Assembly (NCBI GenBank): GCA_028689615.1
Contig: JAQVCV010000034.1
Span: forward strand, 1 to 48,095
Length of the DNA stretch: 48,095 nucleotides
Direction: 5' to 3'
From: Bacteroidales bacterium
GTDB lineage: Bacteria; Bacteroidota; Bacteroidia; Bacteroidales; TTA-H9
This document shows positions 17,439 through 26,639 of this stretch, piece by piece. Below the pieces are notes generated by a model, which was given only the letters and a program-made list of their open reading frames with translations, made no database searches and was not told the DNA's origin. Each line of letters starts with the position of its first letter. The stretch's first letter is position 1. The translations under genes and the position numbers were made by a program.

Positions 17439-18533
17439 TCAGAGTTCGATAATTAACCCAGCCTCCAGCGAGTATGAGAATGTAAAAGGTGATTCTTCGG
17501 AGTAGAGGTAGAACTCGAAGGGGGTGGTGCGCCCCAAGACTGATAAATCGAGCCAGAGCCCTTTTACTAGCCGCAGCGATAATCCGGCGCCACCATCGAG
17601 CATATAACCAATTCCCTGATTCCCTTTGTCGTCATCAAGATGCATAAACGACCATCCGAGCTCGAAATGGGGTTTTAAAAGGGGTTTGGGTATTGCATAT
17701 CTGAAACGAACAGGGATGGTGACGATGGACTGCCTTTGGTTGTTATGGTTTTTTGCCTCTGCATAGCCAAAACCTGTAACCAGGTAAAAACGGTCGTTGA
17801 ACCGTGGAGCCTGAATCAGGATGTTGAGGTTGAATTGTGTGTATGGGTTGATGTTGCCAAGCTTTGAGTGATAAGAAATAGACGGATTCACCGATGCCTG
17901 GAAAGCAGGCATGGTTTTGCGGTAAATCTGGCACTGGTTGCCAGGACATACAGCATCGTGGTACTCAGACGTCAAACAGATCATTTGTCTGTCGTTGGGT
18001 TCTTTTATGGTTTCAATTTTATTGAAAAGCTGTGGAGCGTCGGCCATCAGAGCTTTCAATATTCCAATGTGGCGTGTGCTTTCATAAGCATGAGGCGAAC
18101 CTTCGATATAGACAATCGTGTCGGTGTAGTCGAGCCTGATGATCTCTTTATCGCTCTTGCGGATGTAATAGTTTTCTTTTGAATCAACGTAATAAAGCAA
18201 ATCAATAACTCCATCAACCAGAAACTCGGCAAACACCAGCGAATCGTGCGTACCGGGGAGGTGTTGGCTGATGAAATACTTTCCGTCAATGTAGCGGTAT
18301 CCCTTGATTTCAGAAGGTTTGTAGATTGTCGCATTCGCTTCGCCTGTTCGTTTCAGGAAACACTCGCGGCAATTGGAGAAAATGCTGGCGTTTTTCAAAT
18401 CTCCATACAGGGTGTCGTTGTTTTGAGTGATTGCATAACCCTTTTTAAATTCCGATTGAGCCCGACCATTTGAAGAAATAAAAAAACAACCAATCAGGAA
18501 AAAGATTGTAAGAACAGGAAAGCACCGAATCAT
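17439..18533 (-). CDS. Outer-membrane beta-barrel-like protein, unknown function
   Basis: This 364-residue protein has an N-terminal signal peptide (LTIFFLIGCFFISSNGRAQ). The first part (about 30-200) contains a YGDLKN/KGYRYIDGKYF pattern seen in unannotated Bacteroidetes secreted proteins. The C-terminal part (about 215-364) alternates polar and aromatic residues (FYLVTGFGYAEAKN, PHFELGWSFMHL) and ends in an amphipathic strand, as in outer-membrane barrels. I do not recognise a named family. It is convergent with the GH92 gene (32 bases apart) and divergent from the small membrane protein at 18613. Confidence 0.7.
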   Translation of the reverse strand: MIRCFPVLTIFFLIGCFFISSNGRAQSEFKKGYAITQNNDTLYGDLKNASIFSNCRECFLKRTGEANATIYKPSEIKGYRYIDGKYFISQHLPGTHDSLVFAEFLVDGVIDLLYYVDSKENYYIRKSDKEIIRLDYTDTIVYIEGSPHAYESTRHIGILKALMADAPQLFNKIETIKEPNDRQMICLTSEYHDAVCPGNQCQIYRKTMPAFQASVNPSISYHSKLGNINPYTQFNLNILIQAPRFNDRFYLVTGFGYAEAKNHNNQRQSIVTIPVRFRYAIPKPLLKPHFELGWSFMHLDDDKGNQGIGYMLDGGAGLSLRLVKGLWLDLSVLGRTTPFEFYLYSEESPFTFSYSLEAGLIIEL

Positions 18534-18612
18534 CGTAATTTTTTCTTACAAATGTAATTGTTTTACCTAAAGATTGGTTACATTGCATTCAAATTCCAAA
18601 ATTCACATCATT

Positions 18613-19086
18613 ATGGTACGCTTTCTCAGTCTTTCCCGCATTTTAGTCTCTTCGGCCGGTATTTTTACAGCTTTCTGGTTTTATGGAAGTGCAGAAGTAA
18701 ACCTGGCGTATTTGCTTCTGACGCTCACAACAGTGGTGTATATGGGCCTCACAGGTTATGTATCGCATGTTATTTTTGCCGAAGAGGATGCCCGCCGGCT
18801 GGGGTGGGAAATCGCCGACCGGTCGTTTCAATACGAGGTGGGCTTTGCCAACCTGGCCTTTGCACTGGCCGCGGTGGTGGTTGTAGCGGCTGATCTGCAA
18901 CATGTGGCGCAATTGACAGTGGTTTTGGGTTATGCTTTCTATCTGCTTCAGGCTTCGCTACTCCACCTGAAAAAATACCTGACCGTGAGGCGCGAGACCG
19001 GCTACCTGATTCGCAGCGTGTTGTTGCCGTTGGCTTTGGAGGTTATGATGATAGGTTTCGCACTGGTGGGAATGGGCATCGTTTAA
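18613..19086 (+). CDS. Four-helix integral membrane protein (DUF6790-like)
   Basis: The ATG at 18613 gives 157 residues; a longer frame starts at a TTG and adds 13 unconvincing residues. Four hydrophobic segments are visible (about 8-28, 30-50, 77-97, 130-155). The central ADRSFQYEVGFANLAFALAAV pattern resembles DUF6790 membrane proteins, but I am not certain of this. No catalytic motif is seen. It ends 10 bases from the convergent EamA transporter gene with no terminator between. Its role is unknown. Confidence 0.7.
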   Translation: MVRFLSLSRILVSSAGIFTAFWFYGSAEVNLAYLLLTLTTVVYMGLTGYVSHVIFAEEDARRLGWEIADRSFQYEVGFANLAFALAAVVVVAADLQHVAQLTVVLGYAFYLLQASLLHLKKYLTVRRETGYLIRSVLLPLALEVMMIGFALVGMGIV

Positions 19087-19096
19087 ACCGGCAACA

Positions 19097-19951
19097 TCAT
19101 CCCGCTGTGAGTACAATGGCTGCAATGGCCAGGGCTATCCCTGCCCAATTAACAGGTTTGAGCCGTTCGCCAAAGAAAAAGAAGCCCATCAGGGCGGCAA
19201 TAGTCACGATGCTCGCGTTAAATACCGGGAAAAGCACCGAACTGTCGAAAGAGGCCATGGCTCTGATCATCATCAGGGTGCTTAACCAGTTGAAAATCCC
19301 GAGGGCTATGCCTCCCAGTAGGTTTCGCCATTGATAATGAGGTCTGTTTGGTTTGAAATGCCTGACAGCAAGCAGTCCGACCCCCAACAAAAGGGCTGTA
19401 GCAAACACCACCAGCAGGTAGGTTGTTTGATGTTGGTTCATGTGGTGACTTTCAGCGTATTTCATCAACGAATCGTTGATGCCGGTTGCACAAAAGAGCA
19501 GTAAGGGCAGCCACGACGGTTTTGTCTGAAACAGGGGCGTCCCTTTCTTCCGAAAAGTGAGGTAAAAAGCAGTGAGGGCTGCCGCGATGCCTGCCAGGCG
19601 CCACCCCGAAGCTGACTCGCCAAGAATAAGAAACCCCAGCAAAACAGGCCAGACTACCGACATTTTTGATGAGACACTGGTTAGCGCGATCCCGACACGT
19701 TGCGTTGAAAGCCCAAACATGCTTATAACCAGAATAAAGAACAACCCGTTAGCCAATGCAAATGGCAACCAGCTCATTGTGGCGATTTCTGCCGGAGCTG
19801 GTACCGATGGAGAGGTGATAAGCCCATAAGCTACAGCAACAAGATAATTAACCGTTACAGCTTGAAAAACATCAATTTTGAAGCGGTCGAATAGTTTGAA
19901 ACTCAGAACAATGAGCGAAGAAAAGGTAATGGCGGCTACCAGATGTATCAT
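19097..19951 (-). CDS. EamA/DMT-family transporter
   Basis: This 284-residue protein has ten hydrophobic segments arranged as two five-helix EamA repeats. The second half ends with the typical ALMGFFFFGERLKPVNWAGIALAIAAIVL. DMT proteins export or exchange metabolites such as amino acids or nucleotide derivatives. It lies 106 bases downstream of ygeW on the same strand, so it could be cotranscribed with ygeW and move a product of the catabolic cluster. That link is only positional. Confidence 0.88.
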   Translation of the reverse strand: MIHLVAAITFSSLIVLSFKLFDRFKIDVFQAVTVNYLVAVAYGLITSPSVPAPAEIATMSWLPFALANGLFFILVISMFGLSTQRVGIALTSVSSKMSVVWPVLLGFLILGESASGWRLAGIAAALTAFYLTFRKKGTPLFQTKPSWLPLLLFCATGINDSLMKYAESHHMNQHQTTYLLVVFATALLLGVGLLAVRHFKPNRPHYQWRNLLGGIALGIFNWLSTLMMIRAMASFDSSVLFPVFNASIVTIAALMGFFFFGERLKPVNWAGIALAIAAIVLTAG

Positions 19952-20057
19952 TGAAACAAATTCTGATTAGATAAGTTGAAAAACAGTGGTTTGTAGTGCC
20001 ATAACGGTGTAACGCAGGCCAGGCCTTATCAACATTGGTTTGTACAATTTTTTTCAG

Positions 20058-21248
20058 CTACCGGTTTATTCGTGGCTGACCCCGTTCGGTGAGGCGTTGC
20101 AACACACCGGCAGCATCGGCAAAGCGGTTGGTAAACATCATAGCAGCAATGATATAGGGTTTGAAACCGGCCTCTTTGTATGTTTGGATGCGGTATTGCT
20201 CGAATACCTCACCAGAAACCTCACCATGCTGACACGACACACCGCTGATGTCGGCCGGCAGGCAGTGCATGTAGAGGGCATTGCCATGGCGGGTAAGATC
20301 CATTTTTTTTTGGTCGCATTCCCAGTTCATAAAACGGGCGTTGTTGGTAAGGCACACTTTTTCAAGCTCTTTGAGGCCTTCGCGGTCGTTGTTTTGCAAC
20401 AGGGTGGTGCGTTGTTCCATCACCTGAAACGGGGCCCAGCTCTTCGGATAAACGATGTCGGCACCGGTAAAAGCCTCTTCCATGGAGTTAACCACCTGGA
20501 AGCTTCCTCCTGAATGTGCGGCATTTGATTTGGCCACCTGCATCACTTCAGGAATCAGGCCGTAGCCTTCGGGATGTGCCAGGCTAACCTCCATTCCCAA
20601 TCGCGTCATCAGGCCTATGATTCCCTGTGGCACCGAAAGGGGTTTGCCATAACTGGGCGAGTAGGCCCAGGTCATTGCGATTTTTTTCCCGCGAACCGCG
20701 TCCAATGAGCCAAACACGTTGATAAGATGCAACAAATCGGCCATGCTTTGGGTGGGATGGTCGATGTCGCATTGAAGGTTGACGATGCCGGGCCTTTGAG
20801 GAAGAACACCCTGCGAATAACCGTCGTCGAGAGCCTCGGCCACCTCTTTCATGTAGGTATGGCCGGCGCCCAAATACATATCGTCGCGAATGCCAATGAT
20901 TTCGGTCAGAAATGAGATCATGTTGGCTGTTTCGCGAACTGTTTCTCCATGAGCTATCTGCGATTTCTGCTCGTCGAGATCCTGAACAGAGAGCCCCAGC
21001 AAATTGGCGGCAAAGGCAAACGAGAATCTGGTGCGGGTGGAGTTGTCGCGAAACTGCGAAACTGCCAACCCCGATTCAAAGCAACGGGTGCTGATGTTGT
21101 TTTGATGGAAAGCGCGAAGTGCTTCGGCCACGTTCAACACCAGTTCAATTTCGGGTAAAGTTTTTTGCCAGGTTAGGAAAAAGTCTTTTTGGAAGAGCGA
21201 AGCTCCTGTGTGGCCAACGTTTTCGATGAGTTGATGGATGTTTGACAT
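20058..21248 (-). CDS. ygeW: Knotted carbamoyltransferase YgeW
   Basis: The 396-residue length equals that of E. coli YgeW. It has transcarbamylase motifs: STRTR at residues 70-74 (carbamoyl-phosphate site), HPTQ at 164-167 and HCLPAD near 333. Family members have a knotted AOTCase-like fold. Their substrate in purine-catabolic clusters is thought to be a ureido or carbamoylated intermediate from ring opening, allowing carbamoyl phosphate and then ATP to be formed. A carbamate kinase is not seen in this window. It lies 115 bases downstream of ygeY on the same strand, with an inverted repeat between. Confidence 0.93.
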   Translation of the reverse strand: MSNIHQLIENVGHTGASLFQKDFFLTWQKTLPEIELVLNVAEALRAFHQNNISTRCFESGLAVSQFRDNSTRTRFSFAFAANLLGLSVQDLDEQKSQIAHGETVRETANMISFLTEIIGIRDDMYLGAGHTYMKEVAEALDDGYSQGVLPQRPGIVNLQCDIDHPTQSMADLLHLINVFGSLDAVRGKKIAMTWAYSPSYGKPLSVPQGIIGLMTRLGMEVSLAHPEGYGLIPEVMQVAKSNAAHSGGSFQVVNSMEEAFTGADIVYPKSWAPFQVMEQRTTLLQNNDREGLKELEKVCLTNNARFMNWECDQKKMDLTRHGNALYMHCLPADISGVSCQHGEVSGEVFEQYRIQTYKEAGFKPYIIAAMMFTNRFADAAGVLQRLTERGQPRINR

Positions 21249-21292
21249 GGAGTGTTTTTTTTATGAGGTTTCAACATTTTTTTGTGAATGAG

Positions 21293-21330
21293 ATTTTGAC
21301 AGTGACGATTTGATAGTTTTCAGTCAAAAT
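21293..21330. repeat. Inverted repeat upstream of ygeW
   Basis: ATTTTGAC (21293-21300) and GTCAAAAT (21323-21330) are exact reverse complements 22 bases apart, in the 115-base gap between ygeY and ygeW. This could be a regulator site or a chance repeat in AT-rich DNA. Confidence 0.3.
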
Positions 21331-21363
21331 TCAGATAAAAGCAATGGTTTTGGGTGGTGGGAG

Positions 21364-22563
21364 TTATTTGTCCAACAGATGGGTAAATAAGGCATAGAAC
21401 GCCGATGCTGCCACCAGATCGCTAACCGGGGTTTTCTCGTTTGGAGCATGAGCCATCACTTCGTTTCCCGGGCCAAATCCAATTGTAGGGATGCCATGCA
21501 TACCGTTGATGGCTATGCCGTTGGTGGAAAATGTCCACTTACCAACAAGCGGTTCACGTGCAAACAATTGGCGAAAAGTTTCGGCGCCCGTAGTTACGAT
21601 AGGTTCGTCCTCTGCAATTTTCCAGGTCGGGTAGTATTTTTCCATGCCATACTCTTTTCCTGTAAAGGCTTTGCCGTCGTACCAAAGTACTTCGGTGGTG
21701 TGTTCGATGCCTTCAAGTGCTTGATCCACCTCAGCCACTGCGCTCTCCTTGGTTTCGCCCCATGTGAGTCGCCTGTCGAGGTGCAGGTGTGCGTAATCGG
21801 CCACGGCACACAACGAGGGGCTTCCACTAACGAATTCAGAGATGGTAACCGACCCTTTCCCCAGAAAATCGTCGGTGCGCAACCGGTCGTTGAGTTTTTC
21901 AATCTCGAGGGCTGCCCTGGAAGCCATGTAGATGGCATTCTTTCCTCGCTCAGGTGCCGATCCGTGAGCTGATACTCCCTGAAAGCTCACCCTGATTTCC
22001 ATTCTGCCACGGTGTCCGCGGTAGATATTCAGATTGGTTGGCTCGGTGCTGATGGCGTAGTGGGGTCGCAGCCCTTCCTCTTCAATGAGGTATTTCCAGC
22101 ACAAGCCATCGCAATCTTCTTCCATAACGGTCGCAGTGCAATAGAGTGTGATGTGAGGAGGCACCCCGATCTCTTTTAAAATCCTGCCCGCTGTGATAAA
22201 GGAGGCTATCCCCCCTTTCTGGTCAACTGTACCTCGCCCCCAAACGTAACCATCGCTGATATCGCCCGAAAAGGGGGGCTTGTCCCAATTGGTCAGGTTG
22301 CCGGTATCAACCGTGTCGATGTGGCCGTCGATAGCCAGAATCACAGGCCCGTTTCCTATTCTGCCAATCACGTTGCCCAGTCCATCGGTGCGAACTTCAT
22401 CAAAACCAGCTTCCTTCATAAGATCCACAACGAGTGCCTGTACCTCTTTTTCGTTGCCACTGAGCGATTGTACCCTTACCAGCTTCGAGAGATTGACAGC
22501 TGTGTAAGAAGCATACGATTCTGCTATTTGATTGATTTTGCGAGATATTTCTTTTATATTCAT
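21364..22563 (-). CDS. ygeY: YgeY, M20-family amidohydrolase linked to the selenium/purine cluster
   Basis: This 399-residue M20 peptidase-fold protein (E. coli YgeY is 403) has zinc-site motifs ILAIDGHIDTVDTG near 75, GRGTVDQKGGIA near 109 with the catalytic aspartate region, TVMEEDCDGLC near 145 and a lid/dimerisation domain at about 180-290. The C-terminal histidine is in EVMAHAPNEKTP near 375. It hydrolyses an amide bond, probably in an open-ring intermediate of purine breakdown; the exact substrate is not known from sequence. It is the first gene of a ygeY-ygeW pair and carries its own candidate promoter upstream. Confidence 0.93.
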   Translation of the reverse strand: MNIKEISRKINQIAESYASYTAVNLSKLVRVQSLSGNEKEVQALVVDLMKEAGFDEVRTDGLGNVIGRIGNGPVILAIDGHIDTVDTGNLTNWDKPPFSGDISDGYVWGRGTVDQKGGIASFITAGRILKEIGVPPHITLYCTATVMEEDCDGLCWKYLIEEEGLRPHYAISTEPTNLNIYRGHRGRMEIRVSFQGVSAHGSAPERGKNAIYMASRAALEIEKLNDRLRTDDFLGKGSVTISEFVSGSPSLCAVADYAHLHLDRRLTWGETKESAVAEVDQALEGIEHTTEVLWYDGKAFTGKEYGMEKYYPTWKIAEDEPIVTTGAETFRQLFAREPLVGKWTFSTNGIAINGMHGIPTIGFGPGNEVMAHAPNEKTPVSDLVAASAFYALFTHLLDK

Positions 22564-22607
22564 GGGGTTTGGTATTTGTCAGGGGCAGTTCCTCTGATTG
22601 TTCGGTT

Positions 22608-22615
22608 CAAAAGTA
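22608..22615 (-). promoter_or_regulatory. Candidate -7 element for ygeY
   Basis: On the minus strand this reads TACTTTTG, an exact TAnnTTTG match, 44 bases before the ygeY start. No TTTG is seen at the -33 distance. Confidence 0.4.
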
Positions 22616-22646
22616 ATTAAGATTTTGTGGATTTGATCCATCGAAG

Positions 22647-23243
22647 TTATTTGTGAAAAAAATTCTGAAAGTTGCTGTATTCTTCTTGAGTATTGATATT
22701 GGCCAGGATGGATGAATTGTGGGTTTGGATTAAGATTTTGTGTTGGTTGGCAAGCCATTCGCGAAAATGATACGAAGCAGGTGGTTTCTGTCGCAATTCT
22801 GTGCAGAGCATCGGACCCAGCAGAACCGGGTGTCCCTCTTTTTGACCATATACCGGAAGTGTAGCCCCTTCAATTGCTCTGCATGTCCACATTGTTTCAA
22901 TCAAATGGGCTGTGGTAAACGGATTGTCAATGTTTTGAACAAAGGCAAAATCGTGCTTCTCAGCTCTGCCAAGGGCCAGCTTTATAGAGTGGTTTCTCCC
23001 AAGAGCGGGGTTCTCATTTTCAACCAACAGCGTGTTGGCGGGAAGTGTAAGGGCTTCTACAGCATTTTTCTGCTGTTGGTTAATTACCAAAACTAAGTTC
23101 CTGATCATCGGCAATGAATACACCTCGGCTAGTCTTTCCAGAAAAGTTTGTTCATCAGAGAAACTGAGCTTCCATTTTGGTAATCCCATTCGTTGGCTGT
23201 TCCCTGCTGACAGAATGATGGCTATGGCTTTGTCTGATGTCAT
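22647..23243 (-). CDS. mocA: MocA/YgfJ-type molybdenum cofactor nucleotidyltransferase
   Basis: The ATG at 23243 gives 198 residues; a longer frame adds 16 unlikely residues. The start IAIILSAGNSQRMGLPKWKL is the nucleotide-binding signature of the MobA-like NTP transferases. QNIDNPF near 103 is the DxP-type metal site and GHPVLL near 137 is also conserved. The closest group is the MocA/YgfJ subfamily that makes cytosine-dinucleotide-type or related cofactor for molybdenum hydroxylases. It presumably matures the XdhD-like enzyme encoded at 29354. The gene is divergent from ygfK and lies 83 bases upstream of ygeY. Confidence 0.87.
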   Translation of the reverse strand: MTSDKAIAIILSAGNSQRMGLPKWKLSFSDEQTFLERLAEVYSLPMIRNLVLVINQQQKNAVEALTLPANTLLVENENPALGRNHSIKLALGRAEKHDFAFVQNIDNPFTTAHLIETMWTCRAIEGATLPVYGQKEGHPVLLGPMLCTELRQKPPASYHFREWLANQHKILIQTHNSSILANINTQEEYSNFQNFFHK

Positions 23244-23307
23244 GCAAGTTGGTTTATCAGGAGACTTTCGCGGGTGAAGGTGTCGGGGCAATTCAGAAAA
23301 ATGGGAC

Positions 23308-23319
23308 AGAAAATTTTCT
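23308..23319. promoter_or_regulatory. 12-bp palindrome between mocA and ygfK
   Basis: AGAAAATTTTCT is a perfect palindrome in the 147-base divergent region that must hold the promoters of both arms of the cluster. It lies 39 bases upstream of the candidate ygfK -7 element, a plausible operator position. AT-richness makes chance occurrence possible. Confidence 0.35.
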
Positions 23320-23357
23320 AATTTTTTTTCAAACGACCGAAGATAAGGAGAAATCTC

Positions 23358-23365
23358 TAAATTTG
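23358..23365 (+). promoter_or_regulatory. Candidate -7 element for the ygfK operon
   Basis: TAAATTTG matches TAnnTTTG exactly and lies 25 bases before the ygfK ATG. A clear -33 TTTG is not visible. Confidence 0.42.
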
Positions 23366-23390
23366 ACCGGCAATACGCAAACCCATTGCC

Positions 23391-26300
23391 ATGTCAGATC
23401 AATTTGCCCCCATACCTTTCCCTCATCTGGTTGAACTTGCGCTTGCGCAGGTGCGCCGGCACCACTTTTTTGGTATTTCAGAAAAAAAATTTTTCAGACC
23501 GGGTAAGCCCAATCTTTCAGTTGTGCGGTTTGGTCAAACCATCGATACCCCCCTTGGTGTGGCCGCCGGCCCACACAGCCAGATGGCTCAAAACATAGTT
23601 GCTGCCTGGCTTTGCGGTGCCCGATATCTTGAACTCAAAACGGTGCAGACCCTCGACCGCATCGCTGTTGCCAAACCCTGCATCGACATGCAGGACGAAG
23701 GTTATAACTGTGAATGGTCGCAGGAACTGTCGCTCGAAGAATCGTTCGATCAGTACCTCGACGCCTGGATTCTGATCCACATTCTGCACCACGAACTGGG
23801 CTTTGAAGGCTCGGCATCCGGCTCGATGGTGTTCAACATGAGTGTGGGCTACAACATGCAGGGTATTTTGAACGAAAATGTTCAGCAGTTTCTCAACTCG
23901 ATGAGCAATTGCACGATTCAGCTGGAGGCAAAAATAAATCAGTTGTCGCAGGTTTATCCTCTCATCTCTCAAATCAGCATACCTTGTTGCATCTCAAGCA
24001 GCGTTACCCTTTCAACCATGCATGGGTGCCCGCCGGAAGAGATTGAGCAAATGGGTCGTTATCTTATAAGTGAAAGAAAGCTCCACACAATCATAAAGCT
24101 TAATCCCACCTTGTTGGGCCCTCAAAAGGTTCGACAAATTCTCAACCATCAACTGGGTTACCAAACCCCGGTTCCCGACGAGGCTTTTGAGCATGATCTG
24201 AAATACGAAGATGCATTGCAATTGCTTGACAATCTGACGGTCCATGCGAAAGACCACGGGGTAGCGTTCGGGGTAAAACTCACAAACACGCTCGAAAGCC
24301 TGAATTTTAAGAAGGTGTTTCCCGAATCGGAGAAGCAGATGTATATGAGCGGGAAAGCCCTGCATCCCATAGCCATCAACCTGGCAGCAAAGCTGCGCGA
24401 CCATTTTGGTTTTGAACTCGACATCTCGTTTTCGGCCGGGGTCGATGCCTTCAACGTGGCCGATGTTTTGGCTTGCCGGATGAGTCCGGTAACGGTTTGT
24501 TCTGACTTGCTGAAACCAGGGGGGTATGCCCGTATGAGTCAATATGTTGAGAATATAGAGGCCAAAGTGCGTGAATCGGAAGCCACATCGCTTCCTGATT
24601 GGATAGCTCTTCAGCCCGAAGGTTTTTTGTCGATCTATGCCGGCAATGTGGTTCGCAATCCAGCCTACCAAAAGCCTTTCAGAAATCCTTCGGTTAAAAC
24701 ACCACGCCATCTCACTCCCTTCGACTGCATTCAGGCTCCTTGTGTCAATACTTGCCCTGGCAATCAGGATATTCCCGAATACCTTTACCATACTGCCCAC
24801 GGCGACTTTGAAAAGGCCTTCGAGGTGGTGTCGCTTACCAACCCGCTCCCCAATGTTACCGGAACAGTTTGCGATCACGATTGTCAGACCCGTTGCACGA
24901 GAATAAATTACGATAACCCTATCGCCATAAGAGAGGTGAAACGGTTTGTTGCGCTTCAGCATCAGGCGAAAGGGGATAGCAGGGGAGCTGCCAAGGTGAA
25001 TCTTAAAGCTTCAATAATTGGCGCGGGTCCGTCGGGGTTGGCCTGTGCCTGGTATCTCAGGCAGTCTGGCTTTGCTGTCACGGTGTTTGAAGCCGCCGAC
25101 GATGCAGGCGGAATGGTGTCGAAGGCGATTCCCGGCTTCAGGATCAGCAGGGCAACTCTTGATTCCGATATCCACCGGATTGTATCGTCGGGCGTTGAGG
25201 TGAGGTACGGACACAAGGTTGATGAGAATTTTTTCAGGCAACTGGTTGAATCAGGCGATTACGTTTATGTTGCCACAGGATCGCCAATTTCAAAACCGTT
25301 GGGCGTCGAGGGCGAGAATTCAGAAGGGGTTTTGAACCCACTCGATTTTCTAGCCTCATGCAAAGCCGGCAGGGTGTTGCCAGCCGGGATGCATGTGGTG
25401 GTTGTGGGTGGCGGCAATACAGCCATGGATGTAGCCCGATCGGCCCGGCGCACTTTGGCGAAGCATGGCACGGTTACTCTGGTTTATCGCCGCAGCATCA
25501 GCCAGATGCCTGCCGAAGAAGAGGAAATCAGGATGGCTCTTGCCGAAGGGGTGAAGTTGATCGAGATGGCTGCTCCTGTTTCGATAGTGAGCAACGGTGG
25601 CAAGGTAGAAGCATTAAAGTGCGTCAGAACAAGGTTTTCGGGTGAAGATACCGATGGGCGCAGCAGGGTTGAAGCTATCGACGGAACCCATTTTTTAATT
25701 CAGGCCGATGCAGTGATTCCTGCCATCGGGCAGGTTTCAGAAAACACGCTTGCCGTGCCTGCGTTATTCAAAACCAGCAGAAAAGGTTATGCCACCCAAA
25801 TTCCTAAGGTTTATATTGGAGGCGATGCACGCAATGGAGCTGCCAACATCATTACTGCCGTGGCCGATGGCCGGAGAGCCGCTGTGCAGATAACCCAGGA
25901 TGCCCGCGAAGCCTTTCCCGATCTGTTTGGAAAACACCAGCGTCAATCCGATCTGTCGAGCCTGATGTTGCGCAAATCGATCAGGGAATTCAGTCGCCTC
26001 GATCCTGGTCGGGTTCCGGAGGGTAGCCCATTGATACGTAATGCAGCCGAAGCAGTTGCCGAAGCCTCTCGATGCTTGTTGTGCGACGAAATTTGTGATA
26101 TCTGTGTAACGGTTTGTCCTAACCTTGCCAACCAGAGTTTTGAAACTGCCCCAGTTTCGTTGGCGCTCAAAAAAATTGTTCGCAAGGAGGATCAATCCTA
26201 CGAACTGCTTGACGATGAGGTTTTTGTTGTTAGTCAGACGCGTCAGGTGTTCAACATAGGGAACTTTTGCAACGAGTGCGGGAATTGCACCACGTTTTGC

Positions 26301-26633
26301 CCAACCTCAGGATCTCCTTTCCGCGATAAACCAACCTTCTGGCTCACAAGTGAAAGCTTTGAGGAGGCCGACGAGGGGTATTTTGTTGATCAGTCGGATG
26401 AAACGGTAATCATACGAAAACTACCAGATGGCGCTACGCATGTGCTGCGACAATCTGACGGTTGTTATACCTACGATTCGCCCGATTTCTCTGCCATTCT
26501 GCAGAAAGATACCTTTTTCCCCACTGCCATCAACTTTCACAACCATCATTGTTCCGAGGTATTGCTGCGCGAAGCTGCCTCGATGAGGGTGTTGATGAGT
26601 GTGCGTAATGAATTGTATTTTAGTAATAAATAA
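23391..26633 (+). CDS. ygfK: YgfK, putative FeS/FAD oxidoreductase ('selenate reductase' subunit family)
   Basis: At 1080 residues (E. coli YgfK is 1032), this protein has three parts. The N-terminal 430 residues form a dihydroorotate/dihydropyrimidine-dehydrogenase-like barrel (TPLGVAAGPHSQMAQNI, VTLSTMHGCPPEEIE). The middle has cysteine clusters CVNTCPGNQDIPEYL near 450 and CDHDCQTRC near 495, followed by a GltD-like module with GAGPSGLACAW near 545 and VVVGGGNTAMDVARSA near 668. The end has two ferredoxin-type clusters, CDEICDICVTVCP near 895 and CNECGNCTTFCP near 962. It probably moves electrons between NAD(P)H and a purine-derived ring. It starts a tight six-gene operon. Confidence 0.94.
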   Translation: MSDQFAPIPFPHLVELALAQVRRHHFFGISEKKFFRPGKPNLSVVRFGQTIDTPLGVAAGPHSQMAQNIVAAWLCGARYLELKTVQTLDRIAVAKPCIDMQDEGYNCEWSQELSLEESFDQYLDAWILIHILHHELGFEGSASGSMVFNMSVGYNMQGILNENVQQFLNSMSNCTIQLEAKINQLSQVYPLISQISIPCCISSSVTLSTMHGCPPEEIEQMGRYLISERKLHTIIKLNPTLLGPQKVRQILNHQLGYQTPVPDEAFEHDLKYEDALQLLDNLTVHAKDHGVAFGVKLTNTLESLNFKKVFPESEKQMYMSGKALHPIAINLAAKLRDHFGFELDISFSAGVDAFNVADVLACRMSPVTVCSDLLKPGGYARMSQYVENIEAKVRESEATSLPDWIALQPEGFLSIYAGNVVRNPAYQKPFRNPSVKTPRHLTPFDCIQAPCVNTCPGNQDIPEYLYHTAHGDFEKAFEVVSLTNPLPNVTGTVCDHDCQTRCTRINYDNPIAIREVKRFVALQHQAKGDSRGAAKVNLKASIIGAGPSGLACAWYLRQSGFAVTVFEAADDAGGMVSKAIPGFRISRATLDSDIHRIVSSGVEVRYGHKVDENFFRQLVESGDYVYVATGSPISKPLGVEGENSEGVLNPLDFLASCKAGRVLPAGMHVVVVGGGNTAMDVARSARRTLAKHGTVTLVYRRSISQMPAEEEEIRMALAEGVKLIEMAAPVSIVSNGGKVEALKCVRTRFSGEDTDGRSRVEAIDGTHFLIQADAVIPAIGQVSENTLAVPALFKTSRKGYATQIPKVYIGGDARNGAANIITAVADGRRAAVQITQDAREAFPDLFGKHQRQSDLSSLMLRKSIREFSRLDPGRVPEGSPLIRNAAEAVAEASRCLLCDEICDICVTVCPNLANQSFETAPVSLALKKIVRKEDQSYELLDDEVFVVSQTRQVFNIGNFCNECGNCTTFCPTSGSPFRDKPTFWLTSESFEEADEGYFVDQSDETVIIRKLPDGATHVLRQSDGCYTYDSPDFSAILQKDTFFPTAINFHNHHCSEVLLREAASMRVLMSVRNELYFSNK

Positions 26634-26639
26634 AAAATT

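Noticed and set aside
24012-24962. 316-codon open frame antisense to ygfK
   Set aside because: It lies wholly inside the strongly supported ygfK gene, has no recognisable domain, and its composition is that of a shadow frame in GC-moderate coding DNA.
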